A stretch of DNA of 64,000 bases from Symsagittifera roscoffensis (lineage: Eukaryota; Xenacoelomorpha; Acoela; Convolutidae): positions 45,234,103 through 45,298,102 of the forward strand of contig NC_087066.1 of the NCBI RefSeq assembly GCF_963678635.1. The letters run 5' to 3'. A model generated the notes under the pieces. That model saw only the letters and a program-made list of their open reading frames with translations. It made no database searches and had not been told where the DNA came from. Of the stretch, positions 11,407 to 22,963 are shown one piece after another (the stretch's first letter is position 1; each line of letters starts with the position of its first letter). Made by a program: the position numbers and the translations under genes.

Positions 11407-13792
11407 CACCAGATCAGAGCATAGACGCGATAGAACGCAAGACAACGGAATAGCTCCGATACCAAACACAGGTGAACAAAAAAAGAACACCATAGGGTTT
11501 CCACTTCTCACCAGTAGGCAATCAAGAAGAGATAACAAACACACCAGAGACGATAAAAGACGACTCACAAACGAAAAAAACGCCGTTCACTGAGAAGATT
11601 GCTGCGATGGTCGGAATGAAATCAAGAGTTGAAGAGGCAACAACTGCAAACGAGAAGAGCAAAACCTTTGGGACGGTTTCTACAATAACGACTGAAACCA
11701 GGAAGGAAATGGGAGAAGCCTAGCAAGTAGCAGCAGTTAGCCCAGAAAAATGAACTAAGGAAACAAGAACAACCTCGGTGGAGCTGGAGGACTTGATGAC
11801 AAAATTGAATGAGATAGACAAAAAGTTGAAGTGCAGTGAAGAGGACCGCCTGGAATTAAAGAAGGAAATAAGACACAACAAGAACGAGAACCAGGATAAC
11901 TACTATCGCTTTGCAAAGGCCACGGAGGATAAGCTACAACAGATGTCGGACAAAGTAGAGACTAATGACAAAGAGCGAGAGAAATATATCAAAAAAGATA
12001 TGGAAGAAATGAAGAAACGGCACGACACTGTGAAAAAAAAATTGTGGAACCTTGAGGCTAGAACTGATACAATGAGCAAGGACCAAGCTGAAAGTTCTTG
12101 TGCCATACAATCCAAACTGGATGCTCTCTTGAGAAACTCTATAGCACAAGATAAACTGGCAACAGACAAATCACAAGGCACCAGAGTCGGCTTTTTAGAA
12201 CCACAACGGAATAAACGGGAGTCTACACCATTACCCCGGAGTGCAGCGAGTATAGGGACAGGGGGTCCAAGACCATCATGAAGGGTGGAAACCACAAACT
12301 CGACAATTGTACCAGGGGTCTCCAGCACGAACACTAATCTAGCACCTGACGCCATGACATTGGCAAGCACCTGGGAAATGATGAACAGGACACTGGAAGC
12401 ATTCGCGACAAGGAACACTGACTCGAGTGAAAGAGGAAGTGGTAAATCCAGGGAGACCTTTAAGAAACCCAAAGAGTTTAAAGATGACTCGGGTGGCTGC
12501 ATTGACACATGGGTAGAAGTCATTGAGACTACATTTAGAACAAGATAACTTGAATGACGAATACTGAGCAATCTGGAGGGCACAGCGTTGAAATGCGTTG
12601 TAGCAAAGAAAGAAGAGGAACGTGATACAGTAGACAAGATCTTCGAAATACTTTTGAACCGAATCGGATCAGGAATGAAGGGCCACCATGCTATGATGGG
12701 ATATGAAAAAAGAAGAAAAAAAGACGACGAGTCAATCGATCGGTTCCTGGTGATCTTGAGAGCTTGAGAAGAAGGAGTGATCCGGAAAAGTTAGCAAACA
12801 AAATAAATTTCAGCATCGCCTCGAAGTTTGTCGACGGGGTAAAAAGTGACGACTTGAGAACAATGTTGGCGATGTATTATAAACTATCAAAGGATAACGC
12901 CCCAAATCCAGAAGAGGCGAGAAAAAAGTCTAGGGAGTACATGTTGATGAAACCAAAAAAGTACCCGTACTCAGAAGGCAGGAATATGCAAGGGGGAAAC
13001 CAACCACAAGGGTCGTCATGGAGCAAGCCTAGAGATGACATGGATAAACGTAGGTCATGCGCAAATTGCGGTTCAGCGGATCATCATATAGCGGATTGCG
13101 CGACATACAAACAAGGCATGAAAAGTCTGATATACGCGCCGAATGAAAAAGATATCAGCCAAACGAAGGAACATGAGTTTTATAGTGAGTTAATCATCAA
13201 GATTGGCGCAGGGTGCTTCTTCTGTAATCAAGAGTGCCATTTCAGGATGGATTGTCCGTTGTTTTAGGAGGCGGTGAAGAATCAAAATCATCCCAAACAC
13301 AAGTTAGCAATAGCTGCGGTACAGAATACGAGAAACAGACAAGCCGAAATTGACTTGAAGATCACGGAGGCAGCGTGTGGAGACTTTTCGACAAAAACGG
13401 TGAACGCTGTAACGCAAGTGAAAATTGCCATGGAGGCTGATACTGGGAATTCACTGGAGATAAACCATGAGAAAGCTGCAGAAGCAATCACCAAACTGAA
13501 GCAAGACTTGGCGACAACAGAAATCGAGCAACTACTGAGGCAGGAGATAGAGAAACAGAGATTGAATGAGACATTCTGCAGAACGATCCCAGTGCCAGAA
13601 GCCGCTGAGAGCGCAACAAACAATGGTAATTGCAAAACTCCAAAAATGGTGACGGGAAAACCATTTGGCATAACGAAAATTGGAGCGACAATAATGTCGA
13701 TAATCACAGTGGCGGTCACGAAGTAACAAGAAACCTGAGTGAACCGAGCGATAAGACGATAATGCACATTGTTCTGTACGCAGATTACTTGA
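11406..13792 (+). pseudogene. gag: gag block, copy 3 (near-identical to copy 1)
   Basis: Open pieces at 11,778-12,281, 12,285-12,548, 12,764-13,267 and 13,274-13,726 have the same lengths and practically the same proteins as those at 2,782, 3,289, 3,768 and 4,278, all offset by exactly 8,996 bp. I see only a few differences, including A/C at 3,219/12,215, G/T at 4,447/13,443 and a 15-bp segment present near 4,797 but absent here. The shared disabling stops mean the block was already dead when duplicated. Both C-X2-C-X4-H-X4-C knuckles are intact. Confidence 0.85.
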
Positions 13793-14559
13793 AGACAACT
13801 TCTAGAGCCTTGAGGGCACTACTCACAACAGGTGGCAGCAAATCAGTTCGCATCGGCAATAGGTGCACGGAAGCCTATTGTCTACATGAGGTAATGCTAA
13901 CAATAGATGGAATAAACATCTACACGAAAACTATGATAACATGTGATGAAAACCTAGCCGGAAAAATCTACGTGGGTAGAGAAGAACTAAAAATCAGATC
14001 GATTGGACACTGTGCCATATTAGAAGAAGATGCGACGCATATCGGGAGTGAAGCAGACGTATCTGCACACGTACTAGAGATAAGCGGAAAGAAGACTCAA
14101 CTGCTTGGGTTACTGGATTCAGGAGCGGTCTTGAGCATCATTCCAATCGGAACATGGAAGACGATGGGCTTCGACAAAGTCGACTTGATAGACTCGAGAA
14201 TACGGCTGCCGGCAGCAAACAAAGGGGCATTGCGGGTACTAGGCAGTACACCTATAATAGCCCTAAACTCGGGGGTACGCAGTTTGTGGATGAGTTTTCT
14301 CGTGATGGAGAATCTGGATGAGTCTGACCAATTCATTTTAGGCAGAGACTTCATCACGATTTTTGATGTAACAATTGATCTAAACAATGCGATGTTCAGG
14401 ATTCGGAACCCGGAAAGGAAGTACGTATTTAAACCGGTAAATTTAATAATGGCGAAGGAGAATAAAGCACCGGTAATCTTGAGTAGGAGGGTGAGGCTGA
14501 AAGCAAACGAAGCGGCAATTGTAAGCTTGCGGATGAAAAATTATAGTGAACTAATGTAG
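13630..14559 (+). pseudogene. Linker and aspartic protease (longest open protease piece, 309 codons)
   Basis: The longest uninterrupted piece of the array. Residues 1-80 are linker, and about 150-165 is the retropepsin active site LLDSGAVLSIIPIGTW. About 215-250 is the downstream LGRDFI segment expected near the flap and C-terminal part of the fold. Ends SLRMKNYSELM then TAG. It carries the protease complete within one frame, unlike the copies in K1-K3, but RT is not in frame after it. Confidence 0.75.
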
Positions 14560-14579
14560 AAAAGAGATAGAAACCTTAC

Positions 14580-15260
14580 TAGAGTATGATATAATAGAAC
14601 CTCCCAAATCACAGTGGGCGTGTGGAGTAGTGATGGCTAAGAAGAAAGGCGACCAATTGAGGTTTTGTTGTGACTTTCGATTTCTGAACTCCGTCACGGT
14701 GAAGGATGCCTATCCCATACCTAGAATTGATGAAAGCCTCTCGAAATAAGGGGACGCAAAATTTTTTACTACTCTCGATTTAGGATCAGCTTTGTGGCAG
14801 GTTCCACTGAGGAAGCAAGACAGGGACAAAACAGGGTTTGCCTGCGAGCTGGGATTGTTTCAAGGGAAAAGGATGTCCTTTGGTCTTTGCAACGCCACGG
14901 CTACGTTTCAACGATTGATGGCACACGCATTGATAGGTGTAACGAAGAAATACGGCAACCTGGTAACGTGCTACGTGGATGACGTGGTTTTTGCGACGCC
15001 GACACTAGAGGACCATATCGAGCAACTACACGAGATGTTCGCCTGCATGAAGAGATCGGGACTAAAATGCAAATTATCAAAGTGCGAGATACTCAAGGAC
15101 TCGATTAAATACCTGGGGAGGGTGGTGGATAAACTTGGCATCAGACCAGACCGGTAGAAGCGGTGCTGACTTGGAGATCGCCGAAAACGGAGCATCAACT
15201 GATGAACTTCTTTGGTTTTGCGAACTATTACAGGGAATTCATTCAGGGCTATGCGGACAA
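14580..15260 (+). pseudogene. pol: Reverse transcriptase (fragment 2)
   Basis: Parallels 9,190-9,865. An RT start (GVVMAKKKGDQLRFCCDFR) is cut by a TAA near 14,748. A second open piece, 14,792-15,157, carries WQVPL, FGLC and CYVDDVVFA, then a 10-bp deletion at about 15,153 removes residues before AVLTWRSPK. Ends again in YREFIQGYADKV and TAA. Non-functional. Confidence 0.75.
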
Positions 15261-16736
15261 AGTGTAAACGACATACAAGCAAGGCATAAACAGTCTGGGA
15301 TATGCGTCGGATGAAGAAGATATGAGCCAAACGGAGGAACATGTGTTCTATAGTAGCTTAATCATCAAGATAGGTGCCAGGTTCTTCTTCTGCAATCAAG
15401 AAGGCCATTTCAGAATGAACTGTCCGTTGTTTTGGGAAGTTGTGAAGAACCAAAATAACCCCGAACACAAGCAAGCACTGGCTGCGGTACAGAACACGAG
15501 GAACAGGCAAGCCGAACTTGACACAACTAAAATCGGAGGCACCGAGTGCAGAACTACCAACAAAAACGGTGAAGGCAGTAACGCAAGTCAAAAATGCCAT
15601 AGAAGCTGAGGCCTGGAATTCTCTAGAAATAAACTGAGAGACAGCAGCTGCGGAGGCTATCAGCGAAGTGAAACAAGACCTAGCGACGAAAGAGATTGAG
15701 CAATGACTGAAACAGGAGATCAAAAGGCAGTTAAATGAGACATTATGTAGGTCGGTACCAGTGCCAGAAACAATCTAAAAATGGTGACGAAAAAAACTGT
15801 TCGGCATAACAAAAATTGGAGCCAGAAACCGTAAACAACTTCTAGAGGTTTAAGAGCTTTACTCACGAGTGGTGGCAGCAAGTCAGTCCGCGTCAAAAAC
15901 AGATACACGGAGGCCTACGGTCCTCATGAGGTAATGTTAAATATAGATAGAATAAACATCTACACGAAGACCATGATAACATAAGACGAAGACCTAGCCG
16001 GGCAAATCTACGTGGGTAGAGAAGAATTGAAAGTGAGATCATCGATCGGACACTGTGCCATGCTGGAAGAAGATGCCATTCAAATCGGAACGGAAGCAGA
16101 CGTATCAGCACACGTACTTGATATACGCGGCAAGAAGACACAGCTGCGCGGGTTACTGGACACGGGAGCGGTCTTGAGTGTTATACCAATTGAAACTTGG
16201 GAGCGGATGGGCTTCGACAAAGACGATTTGATAGACTCGAGAATACGGCTGTCAGCTGCAAATAAAGGGGCGCTGCGGGTACTAGGCAGGACATCAATAA
16301 TAGCCCTAAACTTGGGGAACGCAACCTGTGGTTGAGCTTTCTTGTGGTGGAAAACGTAGATGAGTTTGACCAATATATTTTAGGCAGAGACTTCATCAGA
16401 AACTTCGACGTAACGATTGATCTAAACAATTCCATGTTCAGTTTTTGAAACCCGGAAAGGAAATATATAATTATACCGGTAAATTTAATAATGGTGAAGG
16501 AGAATAAAGCACTGGTATTCTTGAGTAGGAGGGTGAGGCTGAAAGCAAACGAAGCGGCAATTGTAAGATTGCGGATGAAAAATTATATTGAACTAAGTGA
16601 CAACAAGCAAGTATGCATAGCCCCAAATCCAAATAGTCAAAATATTGCTGTTTTAGGAAGATTCTTCTGGATAACCAAGAGCGACCTCTGCTTCAGTGTG
16701 TTGTTGAATACTCTCGATATACCCATCACAATCTAG
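15261..16736 (+). pseudogene. Chimeric unit K3: knuckle, linker, protease, protease-RT spacer
   Basis: 15,322-15,609 holds the knuckle (FFFCNQEGHFRMNC) and linker. A deletion near 15,771 removes part of the linker. 16,012-16,335 holds the protease with LLDTGAVLSVIPIETW. 16,491-16,736 continues past NPNSQNIAVLGRF into sequence absent from K1 and K2 (ITKSDLCFSVLLNTLDIPITI). This is therefore the only place where the natural protease-to-RT spacer survives; the other units are shortened forms. Confidence 0.7.
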
Positions 16737-16739
16737 AGG

Positions 16740-17982
16740 GGGAGGAAACTGCGATACGCTTTACCAGCGAAAACTTAATATGAAATGACTGAAAATGTAA
16801 AAGAGATTGAATTTATTGATATGGACACGATTTGTCTCTTGAGAAGATTAAAGAAAATAAAAGATTAATCAGGTCTCGTGAAATCACTTAGGTCAGAGAC
16901 AGACAATGGACTTTCGAGCTGTTCGAATTTCCCGGAAAGACCCACACTAGAAGAAATGGAAATGGATAAACCAGTTTTACCAGAAATGAGCACTTGAGGG
17001 GCAAGGTAACGGACAAACAGCTCGAAGCCATCAAGGAAGTACCAGAGCGGAATGAGGACGTTTTTTCGAAACATAAGGCAGACATTGGATACTGTTATTT
17101 TGTTGAACATGAAATAGAGCTTGAAGAGTCGGTGGTACCGCACAGGGAGGGGGCGAGGCGTATGACCCCACACAAATCGGATGCATGTAGAAAAGAGATA
17201 GAATTCTCACTAGAGTATGTTATGATAGAACCATCCAAATCACCGTGGGCGTGTGGAGTAGTGATGGCTAAAAAGAAAGGCGACCAATTAAGGTTTTGTT
17301 GTGACTTTCGATATCTGAACACCGTCACGGTGAAGGATTCCTGTCCCATGCCTAGAATTTATGAGAGCCTCTCGAAGTTAGAGGACGCAGCATTTTTTAC
17401 GACTCTTGATTTAGGATCAGCTGTTTAGCAGGTTCCACTGAGGAAGCAAGACTGGGACAAAACAGGGTTTGCCTGCGAGCTGGGGCTGTTTCAAGGGAAA
17501 AGGATGCCCTTTGGTCTTTGCAACGCCACGGCTACGTTTCAACGATTGATGGCACACGCATTGATAGGTGTAAGACGAAATACGGTAACCTGGTAATGTG
17601 CTACGTGGATGACGTGGTAATCGCGATGCCGACACTAGCGGACCATATCGAGCAACTAGACGAGGTGTTCGTCTGCATGAAGAGATCGGGACTAAAATGC
17701 AAACCATCAAAGTGCGAAATACTTAAGGACTCGATTAAATACCTGGGGAGGATGATTGATAGACATGGCATCAGACCAGATCCAGATGCAGCAGAAGCGG
17801 TTCTGACCTGGAAATTACCAAAAACGGAACATCAACTGATGAGCTTCTTGGGTTTTGCGAACTATTACAGGGAATTCATTAAAGGCTATGCGGACAAAGT
17901 GTATTCAATACAACAACTCATGAGGCACATTGCAAGAAATTCATGTGGAACAATGCAGCAGAAGAGTCATTCCAAAGAATAA
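16740..17982 (+). pseudogene. pol: Reverse transcriptase with its natural N-terminal lead (copy 3, most complete)
   Basis: After a spacer (16,740-16,993, with LEEMEMDKP) the frame 16,994-17,428 gives the gypsy pre-RT segment (VFSKHKADIGYC, EHEIEL), then IEPSKSPWACGVV, the RFCCDFRYLN block and FFTTLDLGSAV. A TAG at 17,426-17,428 falls where other copies have the tryptophan codon of LWQVPL. A frameshift at about 17,570 precedes 17,518-17,982, which carries MCYVDDVVIAMPTL and the FLGFANYYREFIKGYADKVYSI connection. Unlike the other units it runs on into RNase H. Catalytic aspartates are present but split over broken frames. Confidence 0.85.
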
Positions 17983-18797
17983 AGAAGGAGTTGTGTGAAG
18001 CATCGGTGCTAGGTATGCCAACGGAGAAAGGAATGTACGTGCTGGTCACGGATGTGTCGGTAGTAGCGATTTCTGGCATTCTACATCAAGAGCAGGAGTG
18101 GAACGGGAAGACAGTATTGAGGCCGATAGCATATGGGAGTTAAGTCTTGAGTGATACGGATATGAAGTACGGGGCGCCTAAAGCAGAGATGTTCGCGGTG
18201 GTAACCTTTGTCGAAAAATACTGGGCATACCTAGGTAGCGAGCCATTCAAGTTACGGGTCGACAATAGAGCGCTCAGCTGGTTGAAAACGTACTCAATGG
18301 ATCAGAGCTACATTGGGAGATGGATAGTTTGCCTGGATGGATACAATATAATAATTGAACACAGAACAAAAGACAAACATCAAAATGCCGATAGCTTGAG
18401 TAAGAGGACGGTGTTCTACGAGAGACAGGAACAGTGGGAGGCAGAAAAACCAGATATCAAGGATGGCTTCTCCTTCATGAATAAGGAAACGTACGATAGT
18501 CTTCCACTCACGAGGTGGCTGGACAAGTCTGGTAAACCTATAGAAGATCATCCCGTGTTACCAGAGGAGCGTACAGAGAAAACAATCTTGAAAAGAAACC
18601 AAGAGATGCCAATGGAGGTAATGCTCAAGTCGAAAATTGTGAGGGAAAGACTCAAGACAAAAGGCTATGATCTCAATCAAGTAGAAACGGGAAGGGCAGA
18701 GATAGGTGATGACTTGAGGAGATTACTCGAGAAACTAGCAGACGATAAAACCGTAGTCGAAAAAAAGGTAAAGAGGAACCAGAAGTCACCATATTGA
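17943..18797 (+). pseudogene. pol: RNase H domain and long C-terminal extension
   Basis: 17,943-18,143 begins with AEESFQRIKKELCEASVL, typical of the gypsy RT-RNase H join, and has the first catalytic Asp in LVTDVSVVAISGIL. After a TAA at 18,141-18,143 the same frame reads on with KAEMFAVVTFVEKYW (Glu), LRVDNRALSWL (Asp) and HQNADSLSKR (His/Asp), so all four expected acidic positions are visible. RNase H degrades RNA of the RNA-DNA hybrid. From about 18,420 to 18,797 a charged extension follows with no recognised domain. Confidence 0.8.
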
Positions 18798-19500
18798 GAA
18801 GAAATGATTCGGATGGTAGCAAGGACTCCTTGAAAGAAAAACAACCCGATGAAAAAGAAATCGTGCAGTCATTGGTTGAGCAAATCCCTGGAGACATACT
18901 TAGGCGGACTATGGTTAGGAAGAAGAAAATGGCATTAAAGGAGGAGGCTGATCTTGGACTGGGTCAAGAGTCCGGCGAGTGGCTCACTGCAGAAGAAGAT
19001 GCTGAAGCAGAAAAATTACCGGGAAGTGTGAAGAATGTAATGAAGACTCTGAGAGGAGCAGCGATGACCAAGATAGTCTATGCATGATATTGGCAGAAGA
19101 GAAGATGAGGCACCGCTACAGGGAGCTACAGACTGATTCTTCCTCAGGAATGTACAATTTGGATCAGGAGGTGTGCAGAGTTGATGAACTTGAGAAAATT
19201 GCAGTATCAAGGAAACCGTTCAGGGAGCTATCGGCCATTTCATATGTCAGAACAAACCTGGTGCCAGAAGATGACAGGAAAGTTTTGAGGAGGATAGTGT
19301 GCGTCAAGCTGAAAGACGACATCCACAGTCCCGCAGAAACGAATGGTTAAATAATGGTATTGCAGGAACACGTCAAGGCAAGATACAGGCTGCCGGATCT
19401 GATACGAGCCCAAAAGAATGACAGGATGACGAGCAATCTCTCCAAATGATTCCGGACGAGAGTCAAAGAGAAAGGGGATCTTGAGGAAGACAGCTACAAG
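18794..19500 (+). pseudogene. Pol spacer between RNase H and integrase, unrecognised
   Basis: Open pieces 18,794-19,087 and 19,084-19,350 overlap by four bases in different frames and are rich in Glu and Lys. The second contains a VRTNLVPEDDRKVLRRIV segment. They continue the polyprotein between RNase H and integrase; gypsy elements usually have a much shorter connection here. No domain recognised. Stops and shifts separate it from both neighbours. Confidence 0.5.
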
Positions 19501-19503
19501 ATC

Positions 19504-19905
19504 TTGAGCCAGTTCTACAAGGAGAGAAAATACTTACCCTATCACACAGCTGATGGGGTGGTAGCATGCAGGAGAAAGGATGAGAAGATACTACACAAAC
19601 ATAACCTCATCATACTACCACAGTTGTACCAGACTGAAATGTTGTTCAGATCCTACGATCAAATGAGACACCAGGGGATAGACAAGGTGCAACAGAGAAT
19701 ACTACACAGGTTTGATTGGCCGGGGTTAAGGAAAGCTTGCGAGAGATGGGTGAGCGCATTACCAGACTGAAGTGTTATTCAGATCGCATGATCAAATGGG
19801 GCACCAGGTGATAGGCAAAGTGCAACAAAGAATACTACACACGTTTGATTGGCCAGGATTAAGGAAAGCTTGCGAGAGATAGGTGAATGCATGCCTGGCA
19901 TACCT
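19504..19905 (+). pseudogene. pol: Integrase N-terminal zinc-binding domain, tandemly duplicated
   Basis: 19,504-19,770 encodes the retroelement integrase H2C2 lead: HKHNLIILPQ, SYDQMRHQGIDKVQQRI and FDWPGLRKACERWV. The two histidines are present, but the expected Cys pair has been displaced because the segment repeats out of frame at about 19,761-19,899 (SHDQMGHQ... then a LRKACER and NACLAY-type ending). The second copy differs at a dozen or so bases. The zinc domain stabilises integrase multimers on cDNA ends. Confidence 0.75.
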
Positions 19906-21160
19906 ACAAGTGAAAGACCCAAGGAAATTGAAGTTCCCACTCAAATCTGTAGTTCTGCATGACAGAATCGGGATAAAACCAAAAATTGGTCAAAATAGCC
20001 CACTTTACGATGTTGGCGGAAGCGGTGCAATGTCAAACAGCCTCATCGGAGGAGACTTGTAACCACTTGATAACACATTGAATATTACGATATGGTTGTC
20101 CGATGACATTCCAGTCGGACAACGGGAAACCCTTCGTAGGTGATCTGACAAAAGAATTGATGAGGAGATCGCACATTGCTCAAGCCCACTCGACGGCTTA
20201 CCATCCTCAGACTAACGGGTTAGTAGAGAGACAGAATAGAACGTTGGCAAACCTGCTTAGGGTATATTGCTCGAGATACGTGACAGACTGGGATAAATAT
20301 ATGCCGCAAGTGGTAGGGGCGTACAACAGCACGCAACACTCAACAACAGGAATCAGTCCCTTCATGATGTTGACCGGCAGGGAGAGAGCAATGCCCTAAC
20401 ATTCTTTTACCCAGAATACGAAGGGAAAAAGAGTTTGCCTCAACCTTATGTGAAAGAAGCGGTCAAGAAACAACAGGAACTAAAGGAGCTCTGCAGGAGG
20501 AACACGGCGCAAGCACAAATGAGGCAGCGGAAGAAATACGATGAGAGGATACTTCAAGCGAAACCGTATGCTGTGGGCCAATACGTCTGGGTGTTCCAGA
20601 ATATCATAACTCCTAAGGTGACGAATAAACCACTTAAGCAATGGCGAGGACCGTTCATGATAACGGAAGTACACCAGCAGGAACGGTTCTAGCTCTTGAA
20701 TACGGGGCGAGCAGCTCATTATGAGAATCTGAAACCACATGTCCCATCTCCGGAAGACTGGTGCGTACCGCAGAATATGGAGGGACTCGATTACCTATTG
20801 GTAGAGCCAGCATGCGAAGTGAACGAAAAATGCTCCAGAGAAAAGAATGATGGTAACGAGGACGTGAGCATGGATGACAATGAGAAGATAGATGCAGACT
20901 CATATACTGAATCCCTTGCGGAAGAAGACTGGAATGATCCAGGGCAGAGCGAGGTGCCAGAGTGGACGGAACCAGACTTGCCCAGATCAGTAGGAACAAG
21001 GAGTGGCAATCGGAAACGGACAGGCATGAGATACAAGAGGTATGGGGACGACTTCTTGATTGACAAGATACAGCCTGACGGGTCAAGCGAAGAGTTACTG
21101 AGTGTGGACGAATTGGTAGCCGATGATGAATGGCAAATCATCAATGACAACGAACACTAA
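19906..21160 (+). pseudogene. pol: Integrase catalytic core and C-terminal domain
   Basis: 20,103-20,399 holds the second catalytic Asp (MTFQSDNGKPFVG), then AHSTAYHPQTNGLVERQNRTL with the catalytic Glu, and GAYNSTQHSTTGISPF. The first Asp region (about 19,960-20,010) is frameshifted and I do not find an intact DxxG box. 20,435-20,692 has KKYDERIL and the GPY/F-type WRGPFMITEVHQ module. 20,696-21,160 is an acidic tail ending NDNEH. No chromodomain is visible. Integrase inserts element cDNA into host DNA; this copy is broken by TAA at 20,397 and TAG at about 20,690. Confidence 0.8.
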
Positions 21161-21176
21161 CCGTAAGAGGACTCCT

Positions 21177-22052
21177 CCACACCAGAAGAAGAAACAGATC
21201 CGGAGCAGAGCGAGGAAGAAAGGAGGGAGAACACAAACTTGAGGATACTGGAATGGATGCGCGATCTCAAGAGCAAAGGATATGAAGAGCAAAGCATGCA
21301 GCAGGTCGACGTGTCAGCAGAAAAACACGTGAAAACGAAAGATCCCCTCTTCGGTCGGACAGCAACCGACAGGCCGCTCGAGATACGGCCAGATAATTTA
21401 GACCCAGCATCATCGACGGAGTCGTCGATATATACTTTTGTCCGGGGAGTGAGGGTAGGACTTACCCACACCAAAAAATTGACGATAAAGAAACTCAGAG
21501 AAGTGAGAGAGACCAACGGGCTGGAACTGGATCAGGAGGAGGCTGAGCCTACCATAGGACGGAATTTCAAAACAAAATTTGATATACCCAACGAACATTC
21601 AGACAATATCTTGATCACGGACAGCGACTTCATTTTGTCAGACAGGACAAGCGCGATCTGTATAACAGCGGACTAGAGGCCGACTCAAATCGAGACTAGA
21701 GGCCGACTTCAAGAGAGAATATCAGAACGTTGAGTTTCTATTCAGGCAGAGACCGGGTTTGGGAGGAATGGCTGCGCTTCTCCCATCAGTTTCACAAGTT
21801 CCGGGTAAATACCTGTGCTTTTTGGTAACGAGGATCAATGAAAGGAACACGATAGACCCTGAGAACGTGATGTTGGCACTGAAGAGGCTGAGAGACTTCA
21901 TGGTCGAAAGAAGGATAATGGAGGTCTCGATGCCGGTCTATGACGCAAACAGGGGCTAGTTGAACCCAAGTGAACTACAGGCTATCCTACACGTGGTCTT
22001 TGCAGAATGGAGGTCTCAAGTTAAGTACAGGGGGTGCGAAGCAGGTAGATGA
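21177..22052 (+). pseudogene. Macro (ADP-ribose-binding) domain-like C-terminus of pol
   Basis: 21,239-21,676 begins with a helical acidic part, then at about 21,598 SDNILITDSDFILSDRTS and AICITAD. After a frame change caused by a 23-bp duplication, 21,705-22,052 reads DFKREYQNVEFLFRQRP, GLGGMAALLP, KYLCFLVTRINER, ENVMLALKRLRDFMVERRI, MEVSMPVYDANRG and, past an in-frame TAG at 21,957-21,959, LNPSELQAILHVVFAE. The order (secreted-looking start strand, ADF-K-EF, Y-LVT-, -L--L--L-----, -I-MP----G-L----) is that of OARD1/TARG1-like macro domains. The Gly-Cys-Gly loop of OARD1 is replaced by YDANRG, so catalysis is uncertain. Assignment is by pattern reading, not by search. Confidence 0.55.
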
Positions 22053-22489
22053 ATTTTAACGCAATTGGCATGACAATTGAATTTTCGAGAGTCAACGGTG
22101 CTAAAACATAAAATGAATCTGCATGCTCTTAAAAATTTCAATTGAATTATTTTAGTAAAGTAGATGGTGGGATAATGTTTTTATTAAAATAATGAGGGGG
22201 GGGCTTAGGTTAGAAACGGAACATCTCGGTCTAAAAATGGGTTTTATTTTCAGATTGAATTGTGAAATTGAACTGACACCCAAGCAACACTCACTCAACG
22301 AAGAGAAAGATATCTAGAGCAAGTACTCTATCAGCGTTCTCAGACGATTTTCTCAAGTCTAACTGTTACGGTATTCTCAAGTCCAACCGGTACGGTTTTC
22401 TCATGTCTAACTGGTACGGTATTCTTAAGTCTAACTGGAAGGTATTCTCAAGTTGGTTAACAAGTGAGATCAAATTGAAGGTAGTGACG
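22053..22489. other. AT-rich spacer between pol and accessory ORF, with 27-bp repeats
   Basis: No coding signal. It has long A/T runs and a G run near 22,197. From about 22,345 to 22,455 four imperfect copies of a unit of about 27 bp occur (TCTCAAGTCTAACTGGTACGG). It may serve as an intergenic leader or splice region for the accessory ORF, which is inference only. Confidence 0.5.
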
Positions 22490-22963
22490 ATGGCGGATCG
22501 CTTCTGGAAGTCTATGCCAGCAGCGCTCAAGAGGCCCACACTCGACGAATTGTATAAGCGCTTGAGGGATCTTGACTTTTCCCAAGTCGATGAGAGGTTG
22601 GCGGTGATGTTGAATGCCATCCTACAGCTAGAAACGCAGGGTGAAGGCAGGGAGTCAGCAACGGAAGCAGTGTTGATGGTCGGCTACACCTCGGAAGGGA
22701 TATCCAACCAGGAGCAAACTAGATGGCTATCATGAAACGTTGATGGAGGCGTGAGGGGATTCGACCTGGCAAGGGTTCCCGGATTGAGCAATACTACAGA
22801 ATATGGTGCGGGAGAGTTCTCACTTCCTACCAGACCGCCGGTAGGACTCGCAGCCCAACCCACGAGCAGGCCACTGATACGGTCTCAGCAGACAGAGGAA
22901 GCATACCCGGACCTCAGTAACTTGAAGAGGGAACTGAAGGGAAAGAGACAAAGCGAATCTTGA
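22490..22963 (+). pseudogene. Accessory ORF, N-terminal part
   Basis: Starts at ATG 22,490 (MADRFWKSMPAALKRPTLDE). Helical for about 75 residues, then TGA at 22,733-22,735 in frame, reading on in the same frame with a low-complexity segment to TGA 22,961-22,963. No domain recognised. It begins a chain of pieces that seem to have been one long ORF up to 28,322. The ATG is the first start after the spacer and in frame with the conserved-looking helical part. Confidence 0.5.
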
